A stretch of DNA of 45,169 nucleotides from Alphaproteobacteria bacterium (GCA_030147745.1 JASBUS010000053.1:1-45169); one strand, 5' to 3'; counted from the first letter of the stretch, positions 27,810-37,168 are shown. Translations and numbers: made by a program. Notes: a model not told the origin generated them from the letters alone.

Positions 27810-28997
27810 ATGGAAAAACAAGACGACATACAAAACTTTGTTCGTCGCAGCTTTGGCACATCTTTAACGCCATGGACGCAAGATCAAACAAATGCGCAAG
27901 ACGCGCGCCCTGCCTATATTGTCACAGGGGCGTCCTTCACGGAATATGACCGTGACTTACATGGTGAATTTACGACCCATAGCTTTAGCCGTTATGCGCC
28001 TTATGGTTCCAAATATTTGATGAATAACACCAGCGCGATTGCTGAATGTCTACTTGACCAAGGTGAGCGCGTCATTTTGCATGTCAAAAATAAAGATTTA
28101 GCGGCAGAAATTTTTAAACATGTCGATCCATCAAAATTATATCTAATTGAAGGTGACCTTGGCCAGCCAAAGGTTGTTGAGGATATCTATCAAGGCCTTG
28201 GCCATTTTGCAGCGGAAGCCCCTGTAAAAAATATCGGCCTTGCGCTTTATCAATCTTTTGCGCAGCAAGGCGGCATGCCGTTCAAAACCATCGATCAAGA
28301 ATCTGTTGAAACGGTCGAAGGCGCGGCCAATAAGCGTTTGCGTTTTGTCTATAACATGGCGGCGATGACTTATGACATGCTGCTTAACCGCAATGTTGAT
28401 GATTTGCGTATTGTCTCACTTTCAGCTTTGGCCTCTAGCCGTGCGACCTATGGCTTGCTTGCGGATGCGGCCGATAAATACATGAATGAATTGGCTTGGC
28501 GTACATTCTATCTAGAAGCCCGTGCTCATACTGGTAAAGACATTAGCTATTTTCAGGTAAACCCAGGCATCACCACGGCCTGTGAAGTTTATAAATTGCC
28601 AGAGGTTAAAGACTTGGTGATACGCGAAGCGCGCGCTGATGGCTTCCCCTTCTCGAAGAAAATTGAGGAAGGTAAGGCTGAGTTGCCACAAATTAGTGCG
28701 GATCATGTCGCATGGGTATCTAAAAAATTACTGACCGCTAAGGTTGGCGATGACCTGAATAAAGATATGCCGCCTTATATCCGTCAGCTGCTTTCTGCCG
28801 GTTATAGCATGGATGAGTTGACCAAGAAGTTTAACGCCGCTGTGCAATCTGATGGCAAGAGCCTGTCGATTAACTTGCATAATGAATTGCCAGAGCATAT
28901 TTTTGCGCCAGCCCAAACCTTGGGTGCATTGCCAGATCGCGTTGAAAAGAATATGTATCGCCGCGTGACCTTAACGCCGCCCGGCCAGAAATTTTAA
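27810..28997 (+). CDS. SDR-superfamily-like protein lacking the usual catalytic lysine
   Basis: 395 aa. Rossmann-like N-terminus: AYIVTGAS (35-42) followed, after an insertion of about 30 residues, by NTSAIAECLLDQGERVILHVKN, which corresponds to the helix and second strand of short-chain dehydrogenases. Further parallels are LYLIEGDLGQP (the D-L of strand 3), IVSLSALASSRATYG (201-215, Ser and Tyr positions) and YFQVNPGITT (248-256, the PG-T motif). At Tyr214 the +4 residue is alanine, not the lysine of YxxxK, so ordinary SDR chemistry is doubtful. A C-terminal extension of about 100 residues is not recognised. It lies between the small iron-regulated gene and a methyltransferase, with AGGGG before the ATG. 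Confidence 0.6.
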   Translation: MEKQDDIQNFVRRSFGTSLTPWTQDQTNAQDARPAYIVTGASFTEYDRDLHGEFTTHSFSRYAPYGSKYLMNNTSAIAECLLDQGERVILHVKNKDLAAEIFKHVDPSKLYLIEGDLGQPKVVEDIYQGLGHFAAEAPVKNIGLALYQSFAQQGGMPFKTIDQESVETVEGAANKRLRFVYNMAAMTYDMLLNRNVDDLRIVSLSALASSRATYGLLADAADKYMNELAWRTFYLEARAHTGKDISYFQVNPGITTACEVYKLPEVKDLVIREARADGFPFSKKIEEGKAELPQISADHVAWVSKKLLTAKVGDDLNKDMPPYIRQLLSAGYSMDELTKKFNAAVQSDGKSLSINLHNELPEHIFAPAQTLGALPDRVEKNMYRRVTLTPPGQKF

Positions 28998-29008
28998 GAG
29001 TAAGAAAG

Positions 29009-29704
29009 ATGGATGATATGAGTACACAGACCATTAAAGTCAAAACTTGGGATGACCTTGTCGGCGAAGAATATATGCAAGAAGGCCATGGCCCATCTTG
29101 GCGCGCGATGATTGACCAAATGAGTGAGGCGGATATCAGCGGCGCGAAAGTGCTCGACTTTGGCTGTAACCGCGGTGGATTCCTCCGCATGCTTTACGAT
29201 ATGAAGCCGTTTAAAAATGCGGTTGGCGTTGACATTGCGACCGATAGTGTTGCGGTCGCCAATGCACAGCGCGGCACGCGTCCAATTCATTACGGGCATA
29301 ATGATGAATTATCCGCCCATAAAGGTAGCTTTGATTACGCTTTCTCGCATGAAGTTGTGTATCTTCTGCCTGATATGGATGCCCATGCCCGTGAAATTTA
29401 CGACGCCTTAAAACCGGGCGGCGTTTATTATCTTGTTATTGGTGAATATGCTGAAAATCCATTATGGCCACGTTGGTATAACGTCGTGCATGAATTTTCA
29501 CCTGTACCGCCACAAAATTATAGCCTTAACGATATTGCGTCTAGCTTTGATAAGGCAGGGTTTGCGATCGCCGTCAATCGACTGAATTGTCATGGTTTCT
29601 TTTCTTATCAGGCGGGCGGCGATCGTTACATTAAAAATCCGTTGGAATTGGTGAAATTCATGACGGAATATATGATGATGTTCAGATTGCAAAAGAAAGC
29701 CTAA
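29009..29704 (+). CDS. SAM-dependent class I methyltransferase
   Basis: 231 aa; class I fold with motif I KVLDFGCNRGGFLR (about 47-60), the acidic end of strand 2 in VGVDIATDSV, YAFSHEVVYLLPDM (motif near strand 4) and LKPGGVYYLVIGEYAENPLW. The substrate is unknown; relatives act on small molecules or quinone precursors. It begins 11 bases after the SDR-like gene, so the two are cotranscribed, possibly under the Fur-like control seen upstream. Its stop codon directly abuts that of convergent panC. Starts at 29009 and 29018 are both possible. Confidence 0.8.
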   Translation: MDDMSTQTIKVKTWDDLVGEEYMQEGHGPSWRAMIDQMSEADISGAKVLDFGCNRGGFLRMLYDMKPFKNAVGVDIATDSVAVANAQRGTRPIHYGHNDELSAHKGSFDYAFSHEVVYLLPDMDAHAREIYDALKPGGVYYLVIGEYAENPLWPRWYNVVHEFSPVPPQNYSLNDIASSFDKAGFAIAVNRLNCHGFFSYQAGGDRYIKNPLELVKFMTEYMMMFRLQKKA

Positions 29705-30550
29705 TCAGACCGCCATATTATCAATTAAACGCGCCTTGCCAATTTTTGCAGCAACAAAAACACGGCAGGGCGTTTTTGCATCAAAATGATGAACGGCTTT
29801 GAGGCTTTCAGCTTCGCGGCATTCCAGATAATCAATTTTTTGGAATCCTGCCTTAATGATTTTCTGTGTGGCATCTGCCGTAGCAATATCATATTCCGCG
29901 CCGTCACGGATGTCTTGCGCATATTGCTTCAAAATCACGTTCAGCTGATTTGCACTACGCAGCTCCGCCGCATCTAAATACGCATTACGGGAAGAGAGCG
30001 CAAGGCCAGTTTCTGCATCACGATATATCGGCGCGCCAATAATGTCACAGTCAATATTCAAATCGGCATTAACGCGGCGGATGACTTGTAATTGTTGCCA
30101 GTCTTTTTCACCAAATACAGCAAAATCCGCGCGGCTTTGTAGCAGTAATTTGCTGACCACCGTCGCAACGCCATCAAAATGGCCTGGACGCGCGGCGCCA
30201 CATAGGCAGTCGGTCAGGCCGCGCACGGATATATTGCTGGCAAAACCCTTTGGATACATTTCAGCCACGCTCGGCGCGAACACGCCGCTAATCTTTAAGG
30301 GCTTAAGTTTTAGGGTGTCGGCTTCGATCATGCGCGGATAGGCGTCAAAATCTTCATTTGGTCCAAACTGTGTTGGGTTGACGAAAATGCTGACCACAAC
30401 ATGATCGGCCTTGTCCTGCGCCAGTTTCACCAAGGATAAATGCCCCTCATGCAGCGCACCCATTGTTGGGACGAGGGCAAGCGTCTGCCCCTTGGCACGA
30501 ATATCCTGCTGAAATGCGCGTAGCGCGGCAACGGTTTGGAAAATTTGCAT
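29705..30550 (-). CDS. panC: Pantothenate synthetase (pantoate--beta-alanine ligase)
   Basis: 281 aa cytoplasmic enzyme joining pantoate and beta-alanine with ATP, for coenzyme A synthesis. Family signatures: VPTMGALHEGHLSLV (HxGH ATP motif, about 27-41), SIFVNPTQFGPNEDFDAYPR, the pantoate region VRGLTDCLCGAARPGHFDGVATVV, VFGEKDWQQLQVIRR and ALSSRNAYL. The length matches. panB and panD are not adjacent. AAGGGG lies upstream of the ATG. It is convergent with the methyltransferase with no intergenic bases. Confidence 0.97.
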   Translation of the reverse strand: MQIFQTVAALRAFQQDIRAKGQTLALVPTMGALHEGHLSLVKLAQDKADHVVVSIFVNPTQFGPNEDFDAYPRMIEADTLKLKPLKISGVFAPSVAEMYPKGFASNISVRGLTDCLCGAARPGHFDGVATVVSKLLLQSRADFAVFGEKDWQQLQVIRRVNADLNIDCDIIGAPIYRDAETGLALSSRNAYLDAAELRSANQLNVILKQYAQDIRDGAEYDIATADATQKIIKAGFQKIDYLECREAESLKAVHHFDAKTPCRVFVAAKIGKARLIDNMAV

Positions 30551-30620
30551 TTAATAAACCCCTTAGGACTAAATATTTTGAACTGCTTTACTCATAGATG
30601 ATTATCTGTGCCATGTAAAC

Positions 30621-32636
30621 TTACTCAAGGCCAAGTTGTTCAAAAATATATGTCGCAAGTTTTACCGCGCCATAATTACTTAAATGATCATCATCGCGGT
30701 AATAGGGAATGGCCTCATGATTATATGCGCATATTTCATCTGTGCAGAATATATCAACGGGGTTAATCAGTGTGAGATTGTCTAAGCTTTGTAATGTGCT
30801 GAACAAGGCATCGACATTTTTATGGCGCGCATCAATTCTGGCTCTCGGTAATGTGACGTCTATCGCTTGGTAGTGATTAGCGCTATAGATCATGCGCTCA
30901 GGGACACTCCAGCCCGCTTCAGGTGTTGGGCCGATGATAATTAACTTAGTGCCTTGATCTGCCATGTCTTGCGCCAGTTTTTTGAGATAGGTGCTGTAAT
31001 AGGCCTCTAGGCTTATATCTGTATATGTAGCATCTATGTTGATTTTTTTGATTTTAATCGGTGCGCCATGCTCTACGCCGCCCTGTTTGTTATCGAAGCG
31101 CGTTTTCTCGAATTGCAAAGCCCACCGGCTTTGAATAACAAGATATTCTGGCTTGATCTTTTTTATTATCTGAAGCGCCTTAGCGGCGTTTGCGGGGCAG
31201 TCTTTGATATAATGTTGCTTGTCTATACGTGTGAGCTCTGGGCTAAGTGGGCAGGCATCTACGGTGAGCTGTAAACCAGATAATTTTAGCTGGGCGGCAG
31301 ATTGGTTGATACCATAAGCTAAAGACGCCGCATGGCTGTCACCCCAAAGAATGAAATCATAATGAGCTTTCTGCTCTCCGAGGCTGCATGTGTCTTTTAG
31401 CGTGTCTAAACTTTTATCATGATAGTTTTGCAGGCATTTTGTCATGAAGGGTTTAGGCATGATTTGTTGCGCAAAAATATCCGCTGTACCGTCTTTGCTA
31501 AAACGCCCGTAAAAACCTTCTTTTTGTATGCCGAGCGCACTAAACCCTGCAAATAAAATGCTGATAAAGCCAAGGGCAATTAACAATGACTTATAACGAA
31601 TAAGTGTTTTGTTTCTGACCGGTGTTTCAATATATTTCCATGTGAAATGGGCAAGGGCGAAGGTCAAAATGATAAGCGGTAGAAAATTGACAGGGTCAAT
31701 CTGTTCATAATATTTGGCGCGGAACAGGGCGAATAAGGGTTGGTGCCAGAGATATGCGCTATAGCTATAAAGCCCAATGCGCACGGCATATTTATGTGCA
31801 AGTATACGGTAAGTGATGCTGCCTTCTACTGTATAGTGGATCAGTAAAGCGGTCGCGAGGACGGGCACCAGCGTGAAGGGGCTTGGGTGATAAATCTTAT
31901 CCGTAAAAAGCGCCATGGATGCCGCGATGATCGCAAGGCTAAGCAGTGTGATGACATTGGCCACATTCGGTGTGATCTTCTTTGGCGCAGGGAGAAAGGC
32001 CAAAAGGCAGCCAATGCCAAGTTCCCAAGCACGTGATGTCGTGAGATAAAAATTAGCATTCGGGTCATAACGATCAGCGAAATAGGTTGTCGCAAGGCTA
32101 AGCGTACATACAGCGAGCAAAATAAGCCGAATATCAACCTTCTTTTGCTTCATAATTAAAATCAGGAATATCGGGAAGACCACATAAAACTGTTCTTCAA
32201 CCGCAAGGCTCCATGTGTGGATGAGCGGAAAAAGCGCGGCATCACTGGCGAAATAATCATTTTGGAAAAGGAAATAAAAATTCGAGACATAAAGCAGTAT
32301 CGATAACACGCTTTCAAATTGCGCGGTGAGCTGCTGCGGCGTTTGGATGAACCATGACGCTGCCAAAGACGCGGCAATAACAACATATAATGCGGGCAAT
32401 ATTCTACGGATACGGCGCTCATAAAATTTAGCGATGCTAAAGCGCTCCTCCAAAATTTCTTGGCGAATAATAGATGTGATCAGAAAGCCGCTTATCACAA
32501 AAAATATATCAACGCCAAGGTAGCCCCCTGACATGAAGGAAAAGCCAGCGTGATAAAATATAACGGTGAGTACGGCGATGGCGCGTAGGCCATCTATTTC
32601 AGGACGATATTGCACAGAAAATCCATTACCTTGCAT
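30621..32636 (-). CDS. OafA/YrhL-type membrane acyltransferase with C-terminal SGNH domain
   Basis: 671 aa; an Acyltransferase_3 domain of about ten helices (residues roughly 8-370) fused to a periplasmic SGNH-hydrolase-like domain (about 400-671). The N-terminus has YRPEIDGLRAIAVLTVIFYHAG and later FERRIRRILPALYV and IHTWSLAVEEQFYVVFPIF, all typical of the family. The second domain shows WGDSHAASLAYG (nucleophile serine block) and DDDHLSNYGAV near the end (catalytic D-x-x-H). Such proteins O-acetylate lipopolysaccharide, exopolysaccharide or peptidoglycan; the target here is unknown. It is a stand-alone gene between panC and glmS without other polysaccharide genes. Confidence 0.93.
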   Translation of the reverse strand: MQGNGFSVQYRPEIDGLRAIAVLTVIFYHAGFSFMSGGYLGVDIFFVISGFLITSIIRQEILEERFSIAKFYERRIRRILPALYVVIAASLAASWFIQTPQQLTAQFESVLSILLYVSNFYFLFQNDYFASDAALFPLIHTWSLAVEEQFYVVFPIFLILIMKQKKVDIRLILLAVCTLSLATTYFADRYDPNANFYLTTSRAWELGIGCLLAFLPAPKKITPNVANVITLLSLAIIAASMALFTDKIYHPSPFTLVPVLATALLIHYTVEGSITYRILAHKYAVRIGLYSYSAYLWHQPLFALFRAKYYEQIDPVNFLPLIILTFALAHFTWKYIETPVRNKTLIRYKSLLIALGFISILFAGFSALGIQKEGFYGRFSKDGTADIFAQQIMPKPFMTKCLQNYHDKSLDTLKDTCSLGEQKAHYDFILWGDSHAASLAYGINQSAAQLKLSGLQLTVDACPLSPELTRIDKQHYIKDCPANAAKALQIIKKIKPEYLVIQSRWALQFEKTRFDNKQGGVEHGAPIKIKKINIDATYTDISLEAYYSTYLKKLAQDMADQGTKLIIIGPTPEAGWSVPERMIYSANHYQAIDVTLPRARIDARHKNVDALFSTLQSLDNLTLINPVDIFCTDEICAYNHEAIPYYRDDDHLSNYGAVKLATYIFEQLGLE

Positions 32637-32707
32637 AAGGGGGCGATATGCCAGCCCTTATGATAACGTATTCAGACGCAAAGGTCTTTAAGAAATCTAG
32701 CTAAGCC

Positions 32708-34534
32708 TTATTCAACCGTGACGGACTTTGCCAAGTTGCGAGGTTGGTCAACATCGGTGCCTTTAAGGACGGCAACGTGGTATGACAATAACTGCAATGG
32801 AATCGCGTAGAGGATTGGCGCCACGAATGGATGGACACGGCCAAGCTCTACTTGCCAGCGGCTTTGGTCTTTCAGGTTTTCGCAGCCTTCTTTGTCAGAG
32901 AACAGCAAGACCTGACCGCCGCGCGCGGTGGTTTCACGGACGTTTGATGCGGTTTTCTCAAATAAATGATCTGTCGGCGCAACTACGCAAACAGGGACGC
33001 TTTCATCAATCAACGCGATTGGGCCGTGCTTCATTTCACCTGCGGCATAACCTTCGGCGTGAATATATGAAATTTCCTTCATTTTCAATGCGCCTTCAAG
33101 GGCAAGCGGGTAAAGTAAGCCGCGACCAAGATAAAGCATATCTTTCGCTTCGATCATGTCCTTGGCGATGTCACGAATGGCATCATCATGATGCAAGATA
33201 TGCGCCGCTTCACTTGGGACGTTACGTAAGGCTTCAGCGAAGTCTTTTTCTTTTGCTGCATCAATCTTGCCGCGCTTCACGCCAATCGCGAGTGCCAAGC
33301 AGGCAAGTGTGGTTAGCTGTGTTGTGAAGGCCTTGGTTGAGGCAACGCCAATTTCTGGCCCTGCTAATGTGTGCAAGACATGGTCACTTTCGCGTTCAAT
33401 AGTGCTTTCAATTGTGTTGACGATTGACAGGATTGTCTGGCCTTCGCGTTTACAGTAGCGCAAGGCCTCGAGCGTATCGAGCGTTTCGCCAGATTGTGAA
33501 ACGAAAATCGCTGCGCCGCCTTCAGGCATTGGCGCTTCGCGGTAGCGGAATTCAGATGCGACATCAATTTCACATGGAATGCGCGCAAATTGTTCAAACC
33601 AATATTTCGCAACCATACAGGCATAGAAAGCTGTGCCGCAGGCCACCAAAGTTAGGCGCTCACATTTATAAAGCGATTCAACAATCTCTTCTGGCAGGGT
33701 GATATGCCCTGTTGATGGGTGAACGAAGCTGTTGAGCGTGTCGCCAATCACGGCTGGCTGCTCATAAATTTCTTTCAGCATGAAGTGGCGATATTCGCCC
33801 TTGCCTGTCGTTGCGCCAGATTGCGCCGTGATGCGGATCGTGCGCTCAACTGGGTTGTTGTCATTGTCGAAAATCGTCACGCCGTCACGTGTGACAACAG
33901 TGCGGTCACCATCTTCAAGGAAGCTGATTTTCTTGGTCAGTGGTGCAAGCGCATAGGAATCAGAGGCGATGAACATTTCACCTTCGCCATAGCCAATCGC
34001 AAGCGGCGTACCATGGCGCGCGCCAATCATTAATTCTTCTTCACCTGAGAAGATGATCGCCAAGGCATAAGCGCCTTCTAAACGGTCTAGCGCTTTAAAG
34101 GCGGCCTCTTTCGGGGCTAGGCCTTGCTTGATATAGCTTGTAATCAAGTGGACGATGACTTCTGTGTCGGTCTCGCTTTCGAAATGCACTTGGCTTTGAC
34201 CAAGTTCTTCTTTCAAATCGCGGTAATTCTCAATGATGCCGTTATGAACAACGGCAACTTTATCAGTCGCATGTGGGTGGGCGTTTTCTTCATTCGGGAC
34301 GCCATGTGTCGCCCAGCGTGTGTGCCCAATGCCAACACTGCCGCGGATTGGCTGATTTTTTAATTTGTCTTCAAGATTGACTAATTTACCTTGTGCACGC
34401 AGGCGGGTAATTGCACCGTCTTGAATAGTGGCAATACCTGCGCTGTCATAGCCGCGATATTCAAGGCGTTTTAGGCCTTCAACCAAAGTGCTTGCTGCAT
34501 CGCGTTTCGCGATCATACCTATAATACCACACAT
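32708..34534 (-). CDS. glmS: Glutamine--fructose-6-phosphate aminotransferase (isomerizing)
   Basis: 608 aa; makes glucosamine 6-phosphate for UDP-GlcNAc. The N-terminal glutaminase domain begins MCGIIG with the Cys2 nucleophile exposed after Met removal, and has GHTRWATHGVPNEENAHPH (Arg and His of the amide site). Two SIS domains follow (about 285-430 and 455-600), with SQSGETLDTLEALR, VASTKAFTTQ and the C-terminal DQPRNLAKSVTVE. The length is standard. It starts six bases after glmU, so its ribosome-binding site AAGGAT lies in the end of glmU. No glmS ribozyme is expected or seen. Confidence 0.98.
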   Translation of the reverse strand: MCGIIGMIAKRDAASTLVEGLKRLEYRGYDSAGIATIQDGAITRLRAQGKLVNLEDKLKNQPIRGSVGIGHTRWATHGVPNEENAHPHATDKVAVVHNGIIENYRDLKEELGQSQVHFESETDTEVIVHLITSYIKQGLAPKEAAFKALDRLEGAYALAIIFSGEEELMIGARHGTPLAIGYGEGEMFIASDSYALAPLTKKISFLEDGDRTVVTRDGVTIFDNDNNPVERTIRITAQSGATTGKGEYRHFMLKEIYEQPAVIGDTLNSFVHPSTGHITLPEEIVESLYKCERLTLVACGTAFYACMVAKYWFEQFARIPCEIDVASEFRYREAPMPEGGAAIFVSQSGETLDTLEALRYCKREGQTILSIVNTIESTIERESDHVLHTLAGPEIGVASTKAFTTQLTTLACLALAIGVKRGKIDAAKEKDFAEALRNVPSEAAHILHHDDAIRDIAKDMIEAKDMLYLGRGLLYPLALEGALKMKEISYIHAEGYAAGEMKHGPIALIDESVPVCVVAPTDHLFEKTASNVRETTARGGQVLLFSDKEGCENLKDQSRWQVELGRVHPFVAPILYAIPLQLLSYHVAVLKGTDVDQPRNLAKSVTVE

Positions 34535-34540
34535 AGGGGC

Positions 34541-35887
34541 TTATCCTTCTTTTTGCTGTTTTTTCTTTGCTTGGAAACGGCTGACCCAGCCGTCTTTAAT
34601 CATCGGTTTGCTGCGTGTCACATAAAGCGCATCGCTTGGCGCATCTTTGGTGACGACACTGCCTGCGGCAATAAGGGCGTTATCACCAATATGGGTCGGC
34701 GCAACAATGGTGGTGTTTGATCCGATGAAGGCGCCATCACCAATGACGGTTTTATGTTTGTCAAAACCATCATAATTACAAAAAATTGTGCCTGCGCCGA
34801 TATTCACGCCCGCGCCAATTTCACCATCACCAGCATAGCTTAAATGGTTAATCTTGCTGCCTTTGCCAACTTTGGTCTTTTTGATTTCAACGAAATTGCC
34901 AATGCGTGCGCCTTCGCCAATATCCGCACCAGGGCGCAAGCGTGCATAAGGGCCAATATCCGCGGCTTCACCAATCTGACAATCTTCAAGATGCGAGAAG
35001 GCTTTGATGCGGACATTATCGGCAATGCGCACTTTAGGGCCGAAAAAGACATGTGGTTCAATCACGACGTCGCGGCCAATTTCAGTGTCATAAGAAAAAT
35101 AAACACTTTGCGGGTCAAGCAAGGTTGCGCCGCCATCCATTGCGCGTTGGCGCAAGGCATTTTGCACAACGCCTTCAAGCGCGGCAAGCTGCGCGCGGCT
35201 ATTGATGCCCGCCACTTCGTCTTCATCATATGTGATGCAAATTTCAGTCTTAACGCCTTCACGCGCCGCAATTTCAGGCAGGTCAGTAAAGTAATATTCG
35301 CCCTGTGCGTTATTCGGGGTCAGCTGATCAAGCCAGCCCTTAAGGCGCGCACCATCGACGCAGAAAGCACCTGTGTTAATCACGTTAAACGCGGCTTCTT
35401 GTTCAGTGCAGTCTTTTTCCTCAACAATGCGGGCGAGCTTCCCTTTTTTATCAGGGATCAAACGGCCATAACCATATGGGTCTTCAAGTTCAACGCCAAG
35501 CACCGCAAGGCCAGCATTATCTAAATGACGTGCATCGATTAAATCCTGCATCGTGTCATGCGCCATCAGCGGGGCATCTCCAAGCAAGACAAGGACGTCA
35601 CCTTCGAAGCCTTCAAGGGCAGGGAGCGCAGCTTTAACCGCATCGCCTGTGCCTTGTGCTTTATGTTGAATGACGGTGTCATGTGGTGCGACCACCGCGC
35701 GGACATCATCCATTTGCGGCGCTGTGACGACAATAATCTTTTCAGGGTTTAATTGTTCAGCGGCATCTATTAACCACGAGATTAATGGGCGCCCCGCCAA
35801 TTCATGGAGAACCTTGGCTTTGCTGGATTTCATGCGTGAGCCAATACCCGCCGCGAGAATAACTATGCGTAATTTATGTTCTTGCAT
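34541..35887 (-). CDS. glmU: Bifunctional N-acetylglucosamine-1-phosphate uridyltransferase / glucosamine-1-phosphate acetyltransferase
   Basis: 448 aa; acetylates glucosamine 1-phosphate and then adds UMP to give UDP-GlcNAc for peptidoglycan and lipid A. The N-terminal pyrophosphorylase domain has LAAGIGSRMKSSKAKVLHEL (nucleotide-binding) and LLGDAPLM. The C-terminal left-handed beta-helix (from about 255) carries YARLRPGADIGEGARIGNFVE, NHLSYAGDGEIGAGVNIGAGT and CNYDGFDKHKT, including the acetyl-CoA site. First gene of glmU-glmS. The middle enzyme GlmM is not in the window. The ribosome-binding site is weak. Confidence 0.97.
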   Translation of the reverse strand: MQEHKLRIVILAAGIGSRMKSSKAKVLHELAGRPLISWLIDAAEQLNPEKIIVVTAPQMDDVRAVVAPHDTVIQHKAQGTGDAVKAALPALEGFEGDVLVLLGDAPLMAHDTMQDLIDARHLDNAGLAVLGVELEDPYGYGRLIPDKKGKLARIVEEKDCTEQEAAFNVINTGAFCVDGARLKGWLDQLTPNNAQGEYYFTDLPEIAAREGVKTEICITYDEDEVAGINSRAQLAALEGVVQNALRQRAMDGGATLLDPQSVYFSYDTEIGRDVVIEPHVFFGPKVRIADNVRIKAFSHLEDCQIGEAADIGPYARLRPGADIGEGARIGNFVEIKKTKVGKGSKINHLSYAGDGEIGAGVNIGAGTIFCNYDGFDKHKTVIGDGAFIGSNTTIVAPTHIGDNALIAAGSVVTKDAPSDALYVTRSKPMIKDGWVSRFQAKKKQQKEG

Positions 35888-36001
35888 TCAGAAACTTCTA
35901 TACCTAACCGTTAAATTCATAACTTGTTTTATATTAGCGGCGAATTTTCGCAATGTAAATTTACCGTGAACTCACTCTTTGTTACGCGTTGTTACAAAAA
36001 C

Positions 36002-36030
36002 TTGACTTCATATGTAAAATTATGTATTTT
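36002..36030 (+). promoter_or_regulatory. Predicted promoter upstream of the 36078 gene
   Basis: TTGACT (36002-36007), 17 bases, then TATTTT (36025-36030), followed by TATATATAAG. About 50 bases upstream of the ATG. Confidence 0.5.
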
Positions 36031-36077
36031 AGACTTCTAATATATATAAGAGTTGCTAAATATACAGGTGATCAATA

Positions 36078-36710
36078 ATGGAATTAACCATTCTAAACGC
36101 CAATAAAAAAAGTCTAAAATTTGCTGTGATGAGCAGCGTTTCAAATTATCAGATGAAACCATATGCCATAGAAACTAAGGCATTTGGTCCATTCGGCCCA
36201 ACAGCGGCATTTGAAATTTTGATTTTAGATAAAAATGACCAAGATATCTTGATGGATTTGGCCGTGTGGCGTGCTTCGCCGCTTTATAAAGCGTATCAGC
36301 GCTTCGTCACCTTTGACCCAAAAGCACCTGAAGCATCATTAGATATTGGCTTCGCCTTGGCGGCTTTACTCAAACACCCATTCGCTGATTTTAAAGTCAA
36401 GGCACTGCAAGGCATGATGCATGGTGATGCCTGCATGCGCGATGAAGACGTCGGCCAAATTATTTTGAATAAATCAGCTCTAAAAGCTTTGGTGAGCGCC
36501 ATTCGCCCAGCCGCTGAATATGCTTTTTTCAAGGGGGATGATGAGCAGCGTCAATTTTGGCGTGATATTTTTAGCCGCGATAGTGCCCGTTATAGTGATG
36601 GGATGATCGCGCAAACATTTGGCTGTGGCAGTACAATGGTGCGCCCATGCCTCGATGATTTAAAAGCGATTTTGCCGAAAATCGAAACGCTGTTTTACAC
36701 CAAGTTATAA
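36078..36710 (+). CDS. Unknown cytoplasmic protein
   Basis: 210 aa with no signal peptide or membrane helix. It has a beta-rich N-terminal third (FAVMSSVSNYQMKPY, FEILILDKNDQDILMDL) and a helical C-terminal part. Seven of its last 40 residues are Gly, Cys or Pro around QTFGCGSTMVRPCLDD. No family recognised. It has a decent promoter and AGGTGAT before the ATG, and is 20 bases upstream of another unknown gene, so the two probably form a small operon. Nothing in the context points to a role. Confidence 0.6.
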   Translation: MELTILNANKKSLKFAVMSSVSNYQMKPYAIETKAFGPFGPTAAFEILILDKNDQDILMDLAVWRASPLYKAYQRFVTFDPKAPEASLDIGFALAALLKHPFADFKVKALQGMMHGDACMRDEDVGQIILNKSALKALVSAIRPAAEYAFFKGDDEQRQFWRDIFSRDSARYSDGMIAQTFGCGSTMVRPCLDDLKAILPKIETLFYTKL

Positions 36711-36730
36711 AATAAAGCGGAGGGGGAGAT

Positions 36731-37168
36731 ATGCTTTATCCAGGTTATTGCGCAAAATATGGTTCAGGGACAATGTTCGCCCTTGGTTTAGCCTTCGGTG
36801 CCGCTGCGGGTATAGGTGTTGAAGCCGCGCTTCATGGAATTGAACAAGCTGGTCATGGCGGTTTTTCAGGTTATATGGGCGGCGTGCTCGGTATGATCGC
36901 GGGGTCGGCCACGCATTGGTTCGCGGATGATTATTGCAGTAAACACAAAATGGGCATCACCAAAGGCGGCGCACTGACCAAGAAAATGCAGCTTGCGGCT
37001 TATTCAACGATGTTGACGGGGGCCATTGCCTTTCATCAAATCGATATATTTGACGAACATAAGGTCGATACGCCAGAGGCTGATCAGCAAACTACGCTGC
37101 AAATCAATCATGCCCCAAAAACATTAGAGGCAACACTGGTGATGCACGGCCTGCGCCTTGCGGCTTAA
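36731..37168 (+). CDS. Unknown Gly/Ala-rich membrane-associated protein
   Basis: 145 aa. A glycine- and alanine-rich hydrophobic segment (about residues 12-30, FALGLAFGAAAGIGVEAAL) and a second one (about 42-60, FSGYMGGVLGMIAGSATHW) suggest two membrane helices, with a possible third near KKMQLAAYSTMLTGAIAF. The histidine content is high (HGIEQAGHGG, THWFADDYCSKHK). The C-terminus is soluble. A strong GGAGGGGGAG ribosome-binding site supports translation. No family recognised. Likely cotranscribed with the preceding unknown gene. Confidence 0.6.
   Translation: MLYPGYCAKYGSGTMFALGLAFGAAAGIGVEAALHGIEQAGHGGFSGYMGGVLGMIAGSATHWFADDYCSKHKMGITKGGALTKKMQLAAYSTMLTGAIAFHQIDIFDEHKVDTPEADQQTTLQINHAPKTLEATLVMHGLRLAA

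Noticed and set aside
32782-33327. 181-residue open frame antisense to glmS
   Set aside because: Within a conserved gene, Arg/Leu-rich shadow with no ribosome-binding site.
34844-35524. 226-residue open frame antisense to glmU
   Set aside because: Lies entirely within a well-matched gene, has no ribosome-binding site, and its composition mirrors the codon bias of the opposite strand.
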